DNA of 64,000 nt, from NCBI GenBank assembly GCA_963770545.1, contig CAVYQF010000034.1:124001-188000 (forward strand), in the 5' to 3' direction. Every line of letters begins with the position of its first letter. Position 1 is the stretch's first letter. The translations under genes and the position numbers were made by a program. Of this stretch, positions 23,277-30,137 are shown piece by piece. This DNA comes from RYN-230 sp963770545. GTDB lineage: Bacteria; Actinomycetota; Actinomycetes; Streptosporangiales; Streptosporangiaceae. The notes beneath the pieces are model-generated. The model searched no databases. It was not told the DNA's origin and saw only the letters and a program-made list of their open reading frames with translations.

Positions 23277-24371
23277 ATGAGTGACCAGCCCGAGGCCACG
23301 GACCAGGGATCACTCGCCGCCCGGATCGATAGCCAGAAGGCCCATCCCCTGGCGTGGCAGACCGTGGTCAAGAGGGCTGTGGTGGTCGCGGTCGCGGGCG
23401 TCTCCATCTACCTCGTGTTCCCGACCATCACGGAGGTTTTTGCCTCCTGGCCACGTCTGTCAACCCTAGACCCCCGCTGGTTCACCCTGGCCGTGGCGGC
23501 TGAGGTCGCGCACTTCACCTGCACGTTCGCGCTACAGCGGCTGGCGCTGCGGACTAAGGCCTGGTTCCCGGTCATCACCTCGCAACTGGCCGGCAACGCG
23601 ATCACCCTGATCGTGCCGGGAGGTGCGGCGGTGGGTGCCGCCGTGCAGTTCCGGATGCTGGCGGCCAGCGGGCGGGACACCAGCTCGACCGTGGGCGGGC
23701 TGGCGGCCTTCTCCCTCCTCGGGGTGGGGGGGTTGCTGGCTCTCCCCGTCTTCGCCCTGCCCGTCATCCTGGTGGGCGCGCCCACCAACCGGGGGCTGGT
23801 CAACGCGGCCATCCTCGGGGCGGTGGGGTTCGTGGCCTTCGCCGCGCTGGGCGCGGTCGTCCTGGCCTATGACGCGCCGCTGCGCTGGTGTGGCCGGACG
23901 GTACAGCGGCTGCGGAATTCGATCCTGCGCAAGAGGCCCCCGATGACCGGGCTGGACGAGTCCCTGCTCGCGCAGCGCAACGACATCCGGATCGTGCTGG
24001 GCGCGCAATGGTGGCAGGCGCTGCTGCTGTCCGCCGGCCGCCTGGCTTTCGACTATCTCTGCTTGCTGTTCGCGTTGCGGGCCACCGGGGCCCGGCCGCG
24101 GCCCTCGCTGATCCTTATCGCCTACGCGGTGGCCGGGGTCGTCGGGATGATTCCGGCCACCCCCGGCGGTCTCGGGCTGGTCGAGGCGAGCTTGACCGGG
24201 CTCCTGGTCCTGGCTGAAGTTAACTCCAGCCAGGCCGTGCTGGCCACGCTCACCTACCGGCTCGCGTCGTACTGGCTGCCCCTGCTGGCCGGGCCGGTCG
24301 CGTACGGCCTGTTCCGGATCCGGTACCGGACCGGCAAGTCCCCTCCCGAGCCGAGCGCGGCACCGACGTAG
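23277..24371 (+). CDS. YbhN/UPF0104 (LPG synthase TM domain-like) integral membrane protein
   Basis: 364 aa, about 8 membrane helices: VVVAVAGVSIYLVFPTI, FTLAVAAEVAHFTCTFAL, SLLGVGGLLALPVFALPV, AAILGAVGFVAFAALGAVV and others. The family signature near the end is present (AYAVAGVVGMIPATPGGLGL then VEASLTGLLVL), as in UPF0104 and the flippase domain of lysylphosphatidylglycerol synthases. No MprF-type synthase domain. The ATG at 23277 overlaps nothing; a TAGCAT -10-like hexamer lies ~35 bp upstream. Probably a lipid-flipping or envelope protein; substrate unknown. Confidence 0.88.
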   Translation: MSDQPEATDQGSLAARIDSQKAHPLAWQTVVKRAVVVAVAGVSIYLVFPTITEVFASWPRLSTLDPRWFTLAVAAEVAHFTCTFALQRLALRTKAWFPVITSQLAGNAITLIVPGGAAVGAAVQFRMLAASGRDTSSTVGGLAAFSLLGVGGLLALPVFALPVILVGAPTNRGLVNAAILGAVGFVAFAALGAVVLAYDAPLRWCGRTVQRLRNSILRKRPPMTGLDESLLAQRNDIRIVLGAQWWQALLLSAGRLAFDYLCLLFALRATGARPRPSLILIAYAVAGVVGMIPATPGGLGLVEASLTGLLVLAEVNSSQAVLATLTYRLASYWLPLLAGPVAYGLFRIRYRTGKSPPEPSAAPT

Positions 24372-24410
24372 GGTGCTCACCCGGGGGCGACGGCGGGGCG
24401 GGGCGGGCGT

Positions 24411-24657
24411 GCGGCCGGAATCAGCTTCGGGGCCAGGCTGCGAACTGGGCCCGGAGCCGCGCGACGTCTTCCGGGCTGAGCCCGTAGCGGGTGAACAGCC
24501 CGTCGGGCATCCGGTCCAGCTGCGTGCCCGCGTCGGCGAAATCACGGGCTTCCAGGCCGGGATCCAGCCGCCTGGCGAAGCTGATCAGCTGATCAGCGGT
24601 GTAACGCTGCAGGGCGGCCGCCGTGTCCACGTAGTCGCGCGGCTCCACCCGGCTGGC
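24411..24657 (-). repeat. 247-bp direct repeat, copy A (truncated 3' end of AbiEii-type gene)
   Basis: Identical to 27266-27512 except for one base (T at 24426 region versus G). It encodes the last ~78 codons of the AbiEii-type protein (RVEPRDYVDTAAALQRYTAD onward) without the rest, so it is a dead copy. Homology ends abruptly at both sides. The two copies are in the same orientation and flank 2.6 kb. Confidence 0.95.
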
Positions 24658-24792
24658 TTCTCTGAACTACCTTGCCGAACACGCCGCTGATCCACTTTGC
24701 CAGCCCGTCGGCCCGCTCCGTATCGGCTGGCTAATCTCAACCGCCGTAGCCTGGGCGGCGGCCAAGACCGCTGTTTCAACGCGCGCTCCTGC

Positions 24793-24951
24793 TCAGTGTG
24801 CGCACCAGCGTCGTTTCTTATAGTCGGCCTCGGCGAGCCGCCCGATTAGCCACGCCACCAGGTCGTCTGCGACAAGCACACAAGTAGTCTCTTCCGCCGT
24901 CCGGGCATTAGCGCCAGCCCGCCGCACACGCAGGCGTCCCGCACCTCCCAT
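24793..24951 (-). CDS. Small hypothetical protein (52 aa) in the direct-repeat segment
   Basis: Short frame ending ETTCVLVADDLVAWLIGRLA then EADYKKRRWCAH. The C-terminal half looks like real protein (amphipathic helix, charged end) unlike the flanking noise. No strong ribosome site at ATG 24951, and the frame is open further upstream to ~25023. Downstream to 24658 a helical-looking stretch (DGLAKWISGVFGKVV) appears in another frame, suggesting a decayed longer gene. Not recognised. Confidence 0.35.
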   Translation of the reverse strand: MGGAGRLRVRRAGANARTAEETTCVLVADDLVAWLIGRLAEADYKKRRWCAH

Positions 24952-25283
24952 CGCCCCGGCGGCTACCTTTACCTGCGCCGTGGACCCGCCCTGTCTAGGC
25001 TCAGGTTCTTGCCTTGCGTGGTGTCGCTATTCCAGTGCCTTACTTCGCTGATCAGCATCACCGAACGGGCGCCGGAAGCTCGCGGCGATCCGGCCGTTCG
25101 GCTGGCCCGAGGCCGCGTTGCGACGCAAGGTGATCACTGAGGGACGGTGATCGGGCTGGTCGGCTTGGCCGGCGCCGCCGGGGCGTCCGTGGTCGGGGTG
25201 CTGGTGACCCTGCCGGCCCGCACACCTGCTCCGCCGACTGCCGACCACGCAGCTGCTGGCCCGGGACTAACCTCTGGCCAGCG

Positions 25284-25736
25284 CTATTTGGCCTGCCGCC
25301 ACCAAGTGGCGGCGTGGAGGGCGAACTTCGCCAGGGCTCCGGCCCAGAGCACGAAGCTCGCCGCCCGGGGGAGTGTGAAGCCGGGCTCCTGGCCGGGCTG
25401 GGGGTCTTCTCCCGCCGGGACAACGGGCGGACTGACTGGCTGGTCCGGGCCTGTGAGCGGCCGCTGGTGTCCACCCACGGCGCCGTCGCGCTGGTAGGCG
25501 TCCGGCTTCCTTGATGTCATCGGGCACGCGCCGAAATCGCGGTGGCAGCGGACCTGGAACGCAGGTGCGGTACATGCGGGACAGCCGCCCTGGCGCGGCT
25601 CCTCCGCATAGTAAGCGCGAGCAGGCCAGCTGAACTGATCACTCGCTGAGTACTGGGGTTGCGCTGGACCGCGGTGGAGGGCGGCCCCGAGTCTGACCCC
25701 GATGAGGCTGTCCCTGATCTTCTTGCCGATGTTCAT
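25284..25736 (-). CDS. Hypothetical Cys-rich protein (150 aa) in the direct-repeat segment
   Basis: ATG 25736 has GGGAG at 5 nt. The N-terminus is MNIGKKIRDSLIGVRLGAAL (amphipathic), followed by GGCPACTAPAFQVRCHRDFG and ACP, four Cys and a His that could bind zinc. The C-terminus ends LPRAASFVLWAGALAKFALH, a possible membrane-associated helix. Codon use is GC-biased but less than in neighbours. No family recognised; similar small Cys-containing proteins occur in actinomycete integrative elements. The gap 24952-25283 holds no supported gene. Confidence 0.45.
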   Translation of the reverse strand: MNIGKKIRDSLIGVRLGAALHRGPAQPQYSASDQFSWPARAYYAEEPRQGGCPACTAPAFQVRCHRDFGACPMTSRKPDAYQRDGAVGGHQRPLTGPDQPVSPPVVPAGEDPQPGQEPGFTLPRAASFVLWAGALAKFALHAATWWRQAK

Positions 25737-25945
25737 GCGTACTCCCGCGGCCGGACGAACCCGTTGTCATGGATCATAATTTCGAGTCGGTGCTGCCGTC
25801 AAGGATCCTATCGAAACTTTGTTTGATTCCCGCTCCTGGCACGGAAGCGCACTCTATGACCCAGCCGGTATTAGCCTCTCCCTCGCTTCAGGAGGCGGGA
25901 ATGGGTCTGGCCTTGGTGCTGCGGGCTCAGCCTCGGCGCACGATG

Positions 25946-27058
25946 TCAAAACCGGCGGAGGAGGGCGACGATGCGCCCAAGCATGCGAGCCTCGTCGCCG
26001 GGCACTGGGCGGTAGGCCGGATTGGCCGGCACGAGCCAGACACGGCCGCTGGCGCGCCGGAGCGTCGTGACGGTGGCCTCGCCGTCGATCAGTGCGGCCA
26101 CTACGTCGCCGTCGTCCATATCCGGCTGCTCGCGCACCACAACCCAGTCCCCATCCTGGATGCCAGCAGTGCTCATGGCGTCATCGGCAACCTTGAGCAG
26201 GAATAGGGTGCCTTCGCCCACGAGCTGCCGAGGCAGCGGGAGAAAGTCCACTATGGCCTGCTCGGCGAGGACCGGGCGGCCTGCCGCGATCTGCCCCACC
26301 AGGGGGACATAGGCAGTTTCCTGTGACGGGATGTCTGTGATCGTGGCTTCGGCCATCTCGCCGTCGGACCGCACAGCCGGTTGCCCTGGCAGCCGGATCT
26401 CGACCGTGCGCGCTTGGCCAACGTCACGTCGCAGATATCCCTTACTTTGCAACGTGGCGAGCTGGTACGAGACGCTGGACACGCTGCTCAGCCCGGCGGC
26501 CGCAGCGATCTCGCGCAGCGATGGCGGGTAGCCGCGGCGCTGCGCCGAATCTCTGATGGCCTGCAGCACCTTCCGCTGCCGCCACGTCAGGACATGGCCG
26601 GGCCGGACCGGCGGGTCGGTGACTACCGGCGGGACGGTGTCATCCGGTGTCCGCCCTGGCTTCTGCTCTGGCTGGTTCCCCGGGCGGGGGGAAGCTCCGC
26701 GGGGTAGCGGTTCACGGGTAACCGGCCCTGGTGACGGACCGCCCGCCATCTCGGCCTGGGAATCCTCACTGCGGCCACCGGCCTGTGTTGCCACGTCTTC
26801 GACGAGGTCCAGCCTCAGCCCGAGCGCCCTGGCGTATCGCAACAGGGTGGATAGCTGCACGTCGTGCCGACCGGACTCGAGCCGAGCCACGGCGGGCTGG
26901 GACGTCCCCATGCGCCTGGCCAGAGTTGCCTGCGAGAGACCTGCCCTGGCTCGCAGGCGAGCCAGGCGGGTGATGAGTTCGGTCTGCCCGGCTGCGGCCT
27001 CCATGAGGTCGGCTGAGCCCAGATCCGCGCTCGCGGTGCCGGAAGCGGACTGGGCCAT
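25946..27058 (-). CDS. XRE-LexA fusion repressor lacking the protease dyad
   Basis: 370 aa. Residues ~28-85 form an XRE helix-turn-helix (RARAGLSQATLARRMGTSQP, AVARLESGRHD). A Pro-rich linker follows to ~150. Residues ~155-220 are a LexA winged helix (TWRQRKVLQAIRDSAQRRGY, PPSLREIAAAAGLSSVSSVS), and 240-370 form a LexA/S24 domain (YVPLVGQIAAGRPVLAEQ). The self-cleavage Ala-Gly bond is kept (A259-G260). The Ser of GDSM is Ala (VADDAM, residue 294) and the Lys of ATVKRL is Thr (ATVTTL, residue 331). It should therefore bind DNA and dimerise but not autocleave. It lies inside the 2.6-kb segment bounded by direct repeats, consistent with a phage- or ICE-type immunity repressor. Confidence 0.9.
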   Translation of the reverse strand: MAQSASGTASADLGSADLMEAAAGQTELITRLARLRARAGLSQATLARRMGTSQPAVARLESGRHDVQLSTLLRYARALGLRLDLVEDVATQAGGRSEDSQAEMAGGPSPGPVTREPLPRGASPRPGNQPEQKPGRTPDDTVPPVVTDPPVRPGHVLTWRQRKVLQAIRDSAQRRGYPPSLREIAAAAGLSSVSSVSYQLATLQSKGYLRRDVGQARTVEIRLPGQPAVRSDGEMAEATITDIPSQETAYVPLVGQIAAGRPVLAEQAIVDFLPLPRQLVGEGTLFLLKVADDAMSTAGIQDGDWVVVREQPDMDDGDVVAALIDGEATVTTLRRASGRVWLVPANPAYRPVPGDEARMLGRIVALLRRF

Positions 27059-27195
27059 CACTTCGTCACGCTCGCCGTGTGCTACCTGTGCCCTGCCACC
27101 CGCAACAGCCTCTCCGGCCAGCTACGGTGCCGGCAGCTCTGGCCCGGCCGGCGCGAGCGGCGCTTTCGAACTCATACCCGAGGCTGTCCACGTGA

Positions 27196-27211
27196 GAACG
27201 ATAACACGTTC
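27196..27211. promoter_or_regulatory. Palindrome GAACG-ATAACA-CGTTC upstream of the XRE-LexA gene
   Basis: Perfect 5-bp arms with a 6-nt spacer, ~140 bp upstream of the repressor start in an AT-richer patch. It resembles but does not equal the actinobacterial SOS box (CGAAC-N4-GTTCG). Likely operator of the fusion repressor. Confidence 0.55.
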
Positions 27212-27265
27212 GATATCGGGAGCCTGAAGAGGACAGATAACTCGCTTACCAAGATGCGGCCCGGA

Positions 27266-27512
27266 GCGGCCGGAATCAGCTGCGGGGCCAGGCTGCGAAC
27301 TGGGCCCGGAGCCGCGCGACGTCTTCCGGGCTGAGCCCGTAGCGGGTGAACAGCCCGTCGGGCATCCGGTCCAGCTGCGTGCCCGCGTCGGCGAAATCAC
27401 GGGCTTCCAGGCCGGGATCCAGCCGCCTGGCGAAGCTGATCAGCTGATCAGCGGTGTAACGCTGCAGGGCGGCCGCCGTGTCCACGTAGTCGCGCGGCTC
27501 CACCCGGCTGGC
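27266..27512 (-). repeat. 247-bp direct repeat, copy B (3' end of intact AbiEii-type gene)
   Basis: Right copy of the repeat at 24411-24657, same orientation, one mismatch. It is the natural 3' end of the gene at 27276-27932, so copy A is the derived one. Confidence 0.95.
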
Positions 27513-27932
27513 CAGCGCGCAGACCTTGGAGGCGGCCAGGTCCTCGAGGTCGAGGACGGGGCCGACCTCCATGGTCACCGGCCCGCGGGTCCGGTCGAAA
27601 TAGGCCATCTGGAGCATCGTCTGCTGCCCGCCGGGAGCGGTAATGACCCACTCGGCGAGGCCCTCGCCCATCCCGTAGAAGATGTCCTCCAGGCCACCGG
27701 CCTGGTTCCGGCGCTCGGCCTCGAACCCTGCGGCCCGCAGCGCGCCTTCCACCGCGTCGGCGGCGGCGGCCACGGCGGTTTCCTGGTCGCTGAACAGGTC
27801 GACGTCATCGGTGGGGCGGTCGATGATCCCGTGTGCGATCAGGGCGTTCCCGCCGGCCAGGGCGAACCCATGGCGCGCGGCTTCGCGCAGGGCGATCGTG
27901 GCCACCTCGCGCTGGAGTTCGTCGATCGGCAT
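27276..27932 (-). CDS. AbiEii/AbiGii-type nucleotidyltransferase (putative toxin)
   Basis: 218 aa. Nucleotidyltransferase core: FALAGGNALIAHGIIDRPTD, DVDLFSDQETAV (GG...R.T.DxD), then a C-terminal AbiEii part with LDLEDLAASKVCALASRVEP and RDYVDTAAALQRY. In abortive-infection and toxin-antitoxin systems AbiEii-type proteins transfer NTPs to tRNA or other targets. ATG 27932 overlaps the TGA of the 117-aa gene upstream (TGATG), forming a two-gene unit like AbiE operons. The 3' 247 bp is duplicated at 24411. Confidence 0.88.
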   Translation of the reverse strand: MPIDELQREVATIALREAARHGFALAGGNALIAHGIIDRPTDDVDLFSDQETAVAAAADAVEGALRAAGFEAERRNQAGGLEDIFYGMGEGLAEWVITAPGGQQTMLQMAYFDRTRGPVTMEVGPVLDLEDLAASKVCALASRVEPRDYVDTAAALQRYTADQLISFARRLDPGLEARDFADAGTQLDRMPDGLFTRYGLSPEDVARLRAQFAAWPRS

Positions 27933-28285
27933 CAGGCGGCGGGAACCGCGGCGGCCCGCAGGGCCGGATGCTGCTCCTCCCACGCCTGGCGCACGCCCTT
28001 GGGCAGGAACAAACCCGGCCACAGGGCGATCAGCATGTCCTCGTCGAGGTAAGCCAGGTCCTCGGGGCGGCTGGCCTCCCGGAGCACGATCTGGTACATC
28101 CAGGGCAGCATGCCCGGCTCATCCAGGTCAAAGGCGCGGTCGGGGTACCAGAACAGCCAGATCGGCAGTTCGACCCGGCCGTGCACGGGCCCGCGCAGGT
28201 CGGCCAGGCTGGCCACAACCATCACCCCGCGCCCGGGCCGGGACGTGTGGCGGCGCCGGGGGGCGGCTGCGCGCACGGTGGCCAT
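27932..28285 (-). CDS. Putative partner/antitoxin of the AbiEii-type protein
   Basis: 117 aa, unrecognised. After a basic N-terminus (ATVRAAAPRRRHTSRPGRG) it has MVVASLADLRGPVHGRVELP, an aromatic stretch IWLFWYPDRAFDLDEPG, and PEDLAYLDEDMLIALWPGLF. It has no AbiEi winged-helix motif. Translational coupling (TGATG) with the nucleotidyltransferase indicates joint function. ATG 28285 was chosen because the frame upstream (to 28348) crosses the AT-rich promoter region. As an antitoxin it would be of a non-AbiEi type. Confidence 0.65.
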   Translation of the reverse strand: MATVRAAAPRRRHTSRPGRGVMVVASLADLRGPVHGRVELPIWLFWYPDRAFDLDEPGMLPWMYQIVLREASRPEDLAYLDEDMLIALWPGLFLPKGVRQAWEEQHPALRAAAVPAA

Positions 28286-28375
28286 GCTTATTACAGTACC
28301 CGTTCTGGCTTCTGTACGCCCTGGCTGGCGTCCCATTTTCTCAAACACACTAGTTATAGGCGGGTCAGGCGGGCG

Positions 28376-28393
28376 ATACGATCGTTATCGTAT
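28376..28393. promoter_or_regulatory. Palindrome ATACGA-TCGTTA-TCGTAT
   Basis: Perfect 6-bp arms with a 6-nt spacer in the AT-rich divergent region between the AbiEii-type operon and the reductase at 28478. It has the same arm/spacer geometry and shares GTTATCGT with the palindrome at 27196 (read on the minus strand), so both may be bound by the XRE-LexA repressor. Confidence 0.5.
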
Positions 28394-28477
28394 TCTAATT
28401 CTTGTATTTAGCTTGGACAGCACCCAAAGCATGCGGATCGCGGAATGATCCGCGGTGGGCGCGGGGTTGCCGCAGGC

Positions 28478-29146
28478 ATGACAACTGTGGGTTTCATTGG
28501 CAGCGGCATGATCGGCGGTACCGTGGCCCGGCTCAGCGTGGCCGCCGGATACCAGGTCGTCCTGAGCAACTCCCGGCACCCGGAGACGCTCAAGGATCTC
28601 GTGGAGGAACTGGGCCCGCTGGCCCGCGCGGGCACCGCCGGGGAGGCGGCCACCGCGGGCGATCTGGTCGTGGTCAGCATCCCGGTCCGGGCCTGCCCCA
28701 CCCTTCCGGCCGGCCCACTGGCGGGCCGGACGGTCCTGGACACCGGCAACTATTACCCGCAGCGCGACGGCCACATCGCCGAACTCGAGAGCGGGTCGCT
28801 GACCAGCAGCGGGTGGCTGCAGGCCCAGCTCCCCGGGGCCGCGGTGGTGAAGGTGTTCAACAACATCTTCTACAAGCACCTGCGGTCGCTGGCCCGCCCG
28901 GCGGGCGCGGCGGACCGCACCTATCTGCCCATCGCCGGCGACGACCCGGCGGCCAAGGCGGCCGTCACCGGGTTCCTCGACTCCATCGGATACGGCGCGG
29001 TCAACGCGGGAACGCTGGCCGACAGCTGGCGGCAGGAGCCCGGGACGCCGGTCTACGGCGCCCCGTACGGGACGTTCGAGGACGAGACCGGCACTCCGGC
29101 CAGCGCCGACCAGATCCGTGCCGCCCTGGCCGCGGCGAGCCGGTAG
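28478..29146 (+). CDS. NADPH-dependent F420 reductase-like (NAD-binding) protein
   Basis: 222 aa dinucleotide-binding protein of the F420H2:NADP oxidoreductase-like/pyrroline-5-carboxylate reductase group. GFIGSGMIGGTVARLSVAAG is the N-terminal Rossmann motif with NSRHPETL as the 2'-phosphate-recognising loop; VLDTGNYYPQRDGHI and AAVVKVFNNIFYKHLRSLAR are typical family features. ATG 28478 chosen since the fold starts directly. Convergent with the small membrane protein, separated by a strong hairpin. Confidence 0.88.
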   Translation: MTTVGFIGSGMIGGTVARLSVAAGYQVVLSNSRHPETLKDLVEELGPLARAGTAGEAATAGDLVVVSIPVRACPTLPAGPLAGRTVLDTGNYYPQRDGHIAELESGSLTSSGWLQAQLPGAAVVKVFNNIFYKHLRSLARPAGAADRTYLPIAGDDPAAKAAVTGFLDSIGYGAVNAGTLADSWRQEPGTPVYGAPYGTFEDETGTPASADQIRAALAAASR

Positions 29147-29263
29147 CCCGCCGGGCCCCAGCCGTTTCGAGACGGGCTTAGCGGGCGCCCGGCCGGCCTG
29201 ACTCCGCAGGCCGCCGGACCCGGGCGGTCCGGCTCGGCCGCGCCCGGCCGGCCTGACATGACT

Positions 29264-29303
29264 GTGTGCGGAAACCGCTGCCAGGACAGCGGTTTCCGCA
29301 CAC
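29264..29303. terminator. Strong bidirectional hairpin
   Basis: GTGTGCGGAAACCGCTG (29264-29280), loop CCAGGA, CAGCGGTTTCCGCACAC (29287-29303): 17-bp perfect arms between convergent genes. A direct repeat GCGCCCGGCCGGCCTGAC occurs twice just before it (~29186 and ~29240). Confidence 0.85.
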
Positions 29304-29331
29304 TCTTGACTGCGAAGATCATCCGGGTGGG

Positions 29332-29634
29332 TCAGTTGGTACTCGTGGCGACCCGGTGGCGCCGCGCGGACCGCGTACGGTCGAGCAGCACGGCGAACAC
29401 GGCGGCCAGCACCGCGGCGGCGACGATGAACAGGGCGATCTGCCAGCCGGGGGTGCCGCCGACGGTCACGGTGTGCACGACCGCAGGCGCGACCGAGGTG
29501 CCGGTGTCCCCGATCCCGGGCGGCGGCACGTTGCCCGCGAAAGCCGCCGGGGCGGCCAGGATGCCGGCCAGCAGGGCGACGGCCGCGGCGGCGAGACGGG
29601 TGGCGGGACGGAAGATACGGCGGATGGCGGTCAT
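29332..29634 (-). CDS. Small secreted/membrane-anchored protein (100 aa)
   Basis: ATG 29634 with GGAG at 7 nt. The Sec signal is FRPATRLAAAAVALLAGILA with an Ala-x-Ala-like site (AAFAGN); a short Pro/Gly-rich ectodomain follows (VPPPGIGDTGTSVAP). A C-terminal membrane segment, PGWQIALFIVAAAVLAAVFA, is followed by an Arg-rich cytoplasmic tail. Not a recognised enzyme; an exported membrane-tethered peptide, with the DUF4242 gene immediately upstream on the same strand. Confidence 0.7.
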   Translation of the reverse strand: MTAIRRIFRPATRLAAAAVALLAGILAAPAAFAGNVPPPGIGDTGTSVAPAVVHTVTVGGTPGWQIALFIVAAAVLAAVFAVLLDRTRSARRHRVATSTN

Positions 29635-29723
29635 GATGGTCTCCTTGAATATCTGAACGCTGACGATTGAGGCTGACGATTGAACGTTGAGGGCTGACGG
29701 TCGGGCTGGCCTGGTGCCAGGCT

Positions 29724-29975
29724 TCAGGTGCCTTCTTGCACCTGGAAGATCTCGTCGGCGAGCAGGCCGTGGGCGTCCTTGTGCACGGTCGCCGCCGCCT
29801 CCGCGGACGGGGCCTCGACCAGGCAGAACACCTTGCCCTGCTGCTCGTCCACCCAGTACCGCAGGTAACGCACGTCGTGCTGGCCCTGGGCCTGCAGGTC
29901 GGCCTTGTGCGCCTCGGCCACGTCCCCCGCGGCGACACCCCCGGAGAAGTTGTGAATGTCCATGTAGAGCGGCAT
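29724..29975 (-). CDS. DUF4242 / SCO4226-type nickel-binding small protein
   Basis: 83 aa, full length for the family. MPLYMDIHNFSGGVAAGDVA, EAHKADLQAQGQHDVRYLRY, KVFCLVEAPSAEAAATVHKD and AHGLLADEIFQVQEG define DUF4242; the His/Asp/Cys residues are those of the metal-binding ferredoxin-like fold (SCO4226 binds nickel). ATG 29975 has AAGGA at ~8 nt. Likely a metal-handling or stress protein. Same orientation as the small membrane protein downstream. Confidence 0.88.
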   Translation of the reverse strand: MPLYMDIHNFSGGVAAGDVAEAHKADLQAQGQHDVRYLRYWVDEQQGKVFCLVEAPSAEAAATVHKDAHGLLADEIFQVQEGT

Positions 29976-30137
29976 CGCGCTGTCCTTCGTCTCGATTAGC
30001 AGGAACGAGACGAACGTATGGGGGCGCCCCCCAGATGCGGATCGGGAGCGGCTCCCTAGATTTCGCGGCATCATTCCCCAGTTTTCCGCCGATCACCTAT
30101 ATAGGTGTCCCGGCTGGTAGCGCTGCAGGCCGGCGGC

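Noticed and set aside
25147..25497. 116-aa plus-strand frame with an apparent N-terminal hydrophobic segment
   Set aside because: Hydrophobic start is short, the rest is Trp/Gly/Pro-rich noise and overlaps the better minus-strand 25284-25736 candidate.
24411..27512. Insertion sequence with terminal inverted repeats
   Set aside because: Ends are direct, not inverted, repeats; no transposase or integrase seen, and no target-site duplication could be defined by eye.
28385..29938. 517-aa minus frame through the reductase gene
   Set aside because: Low-complexity Arg/Gly translation antisense to a clear F420 reductase-like gene and across a terminator hairpin.
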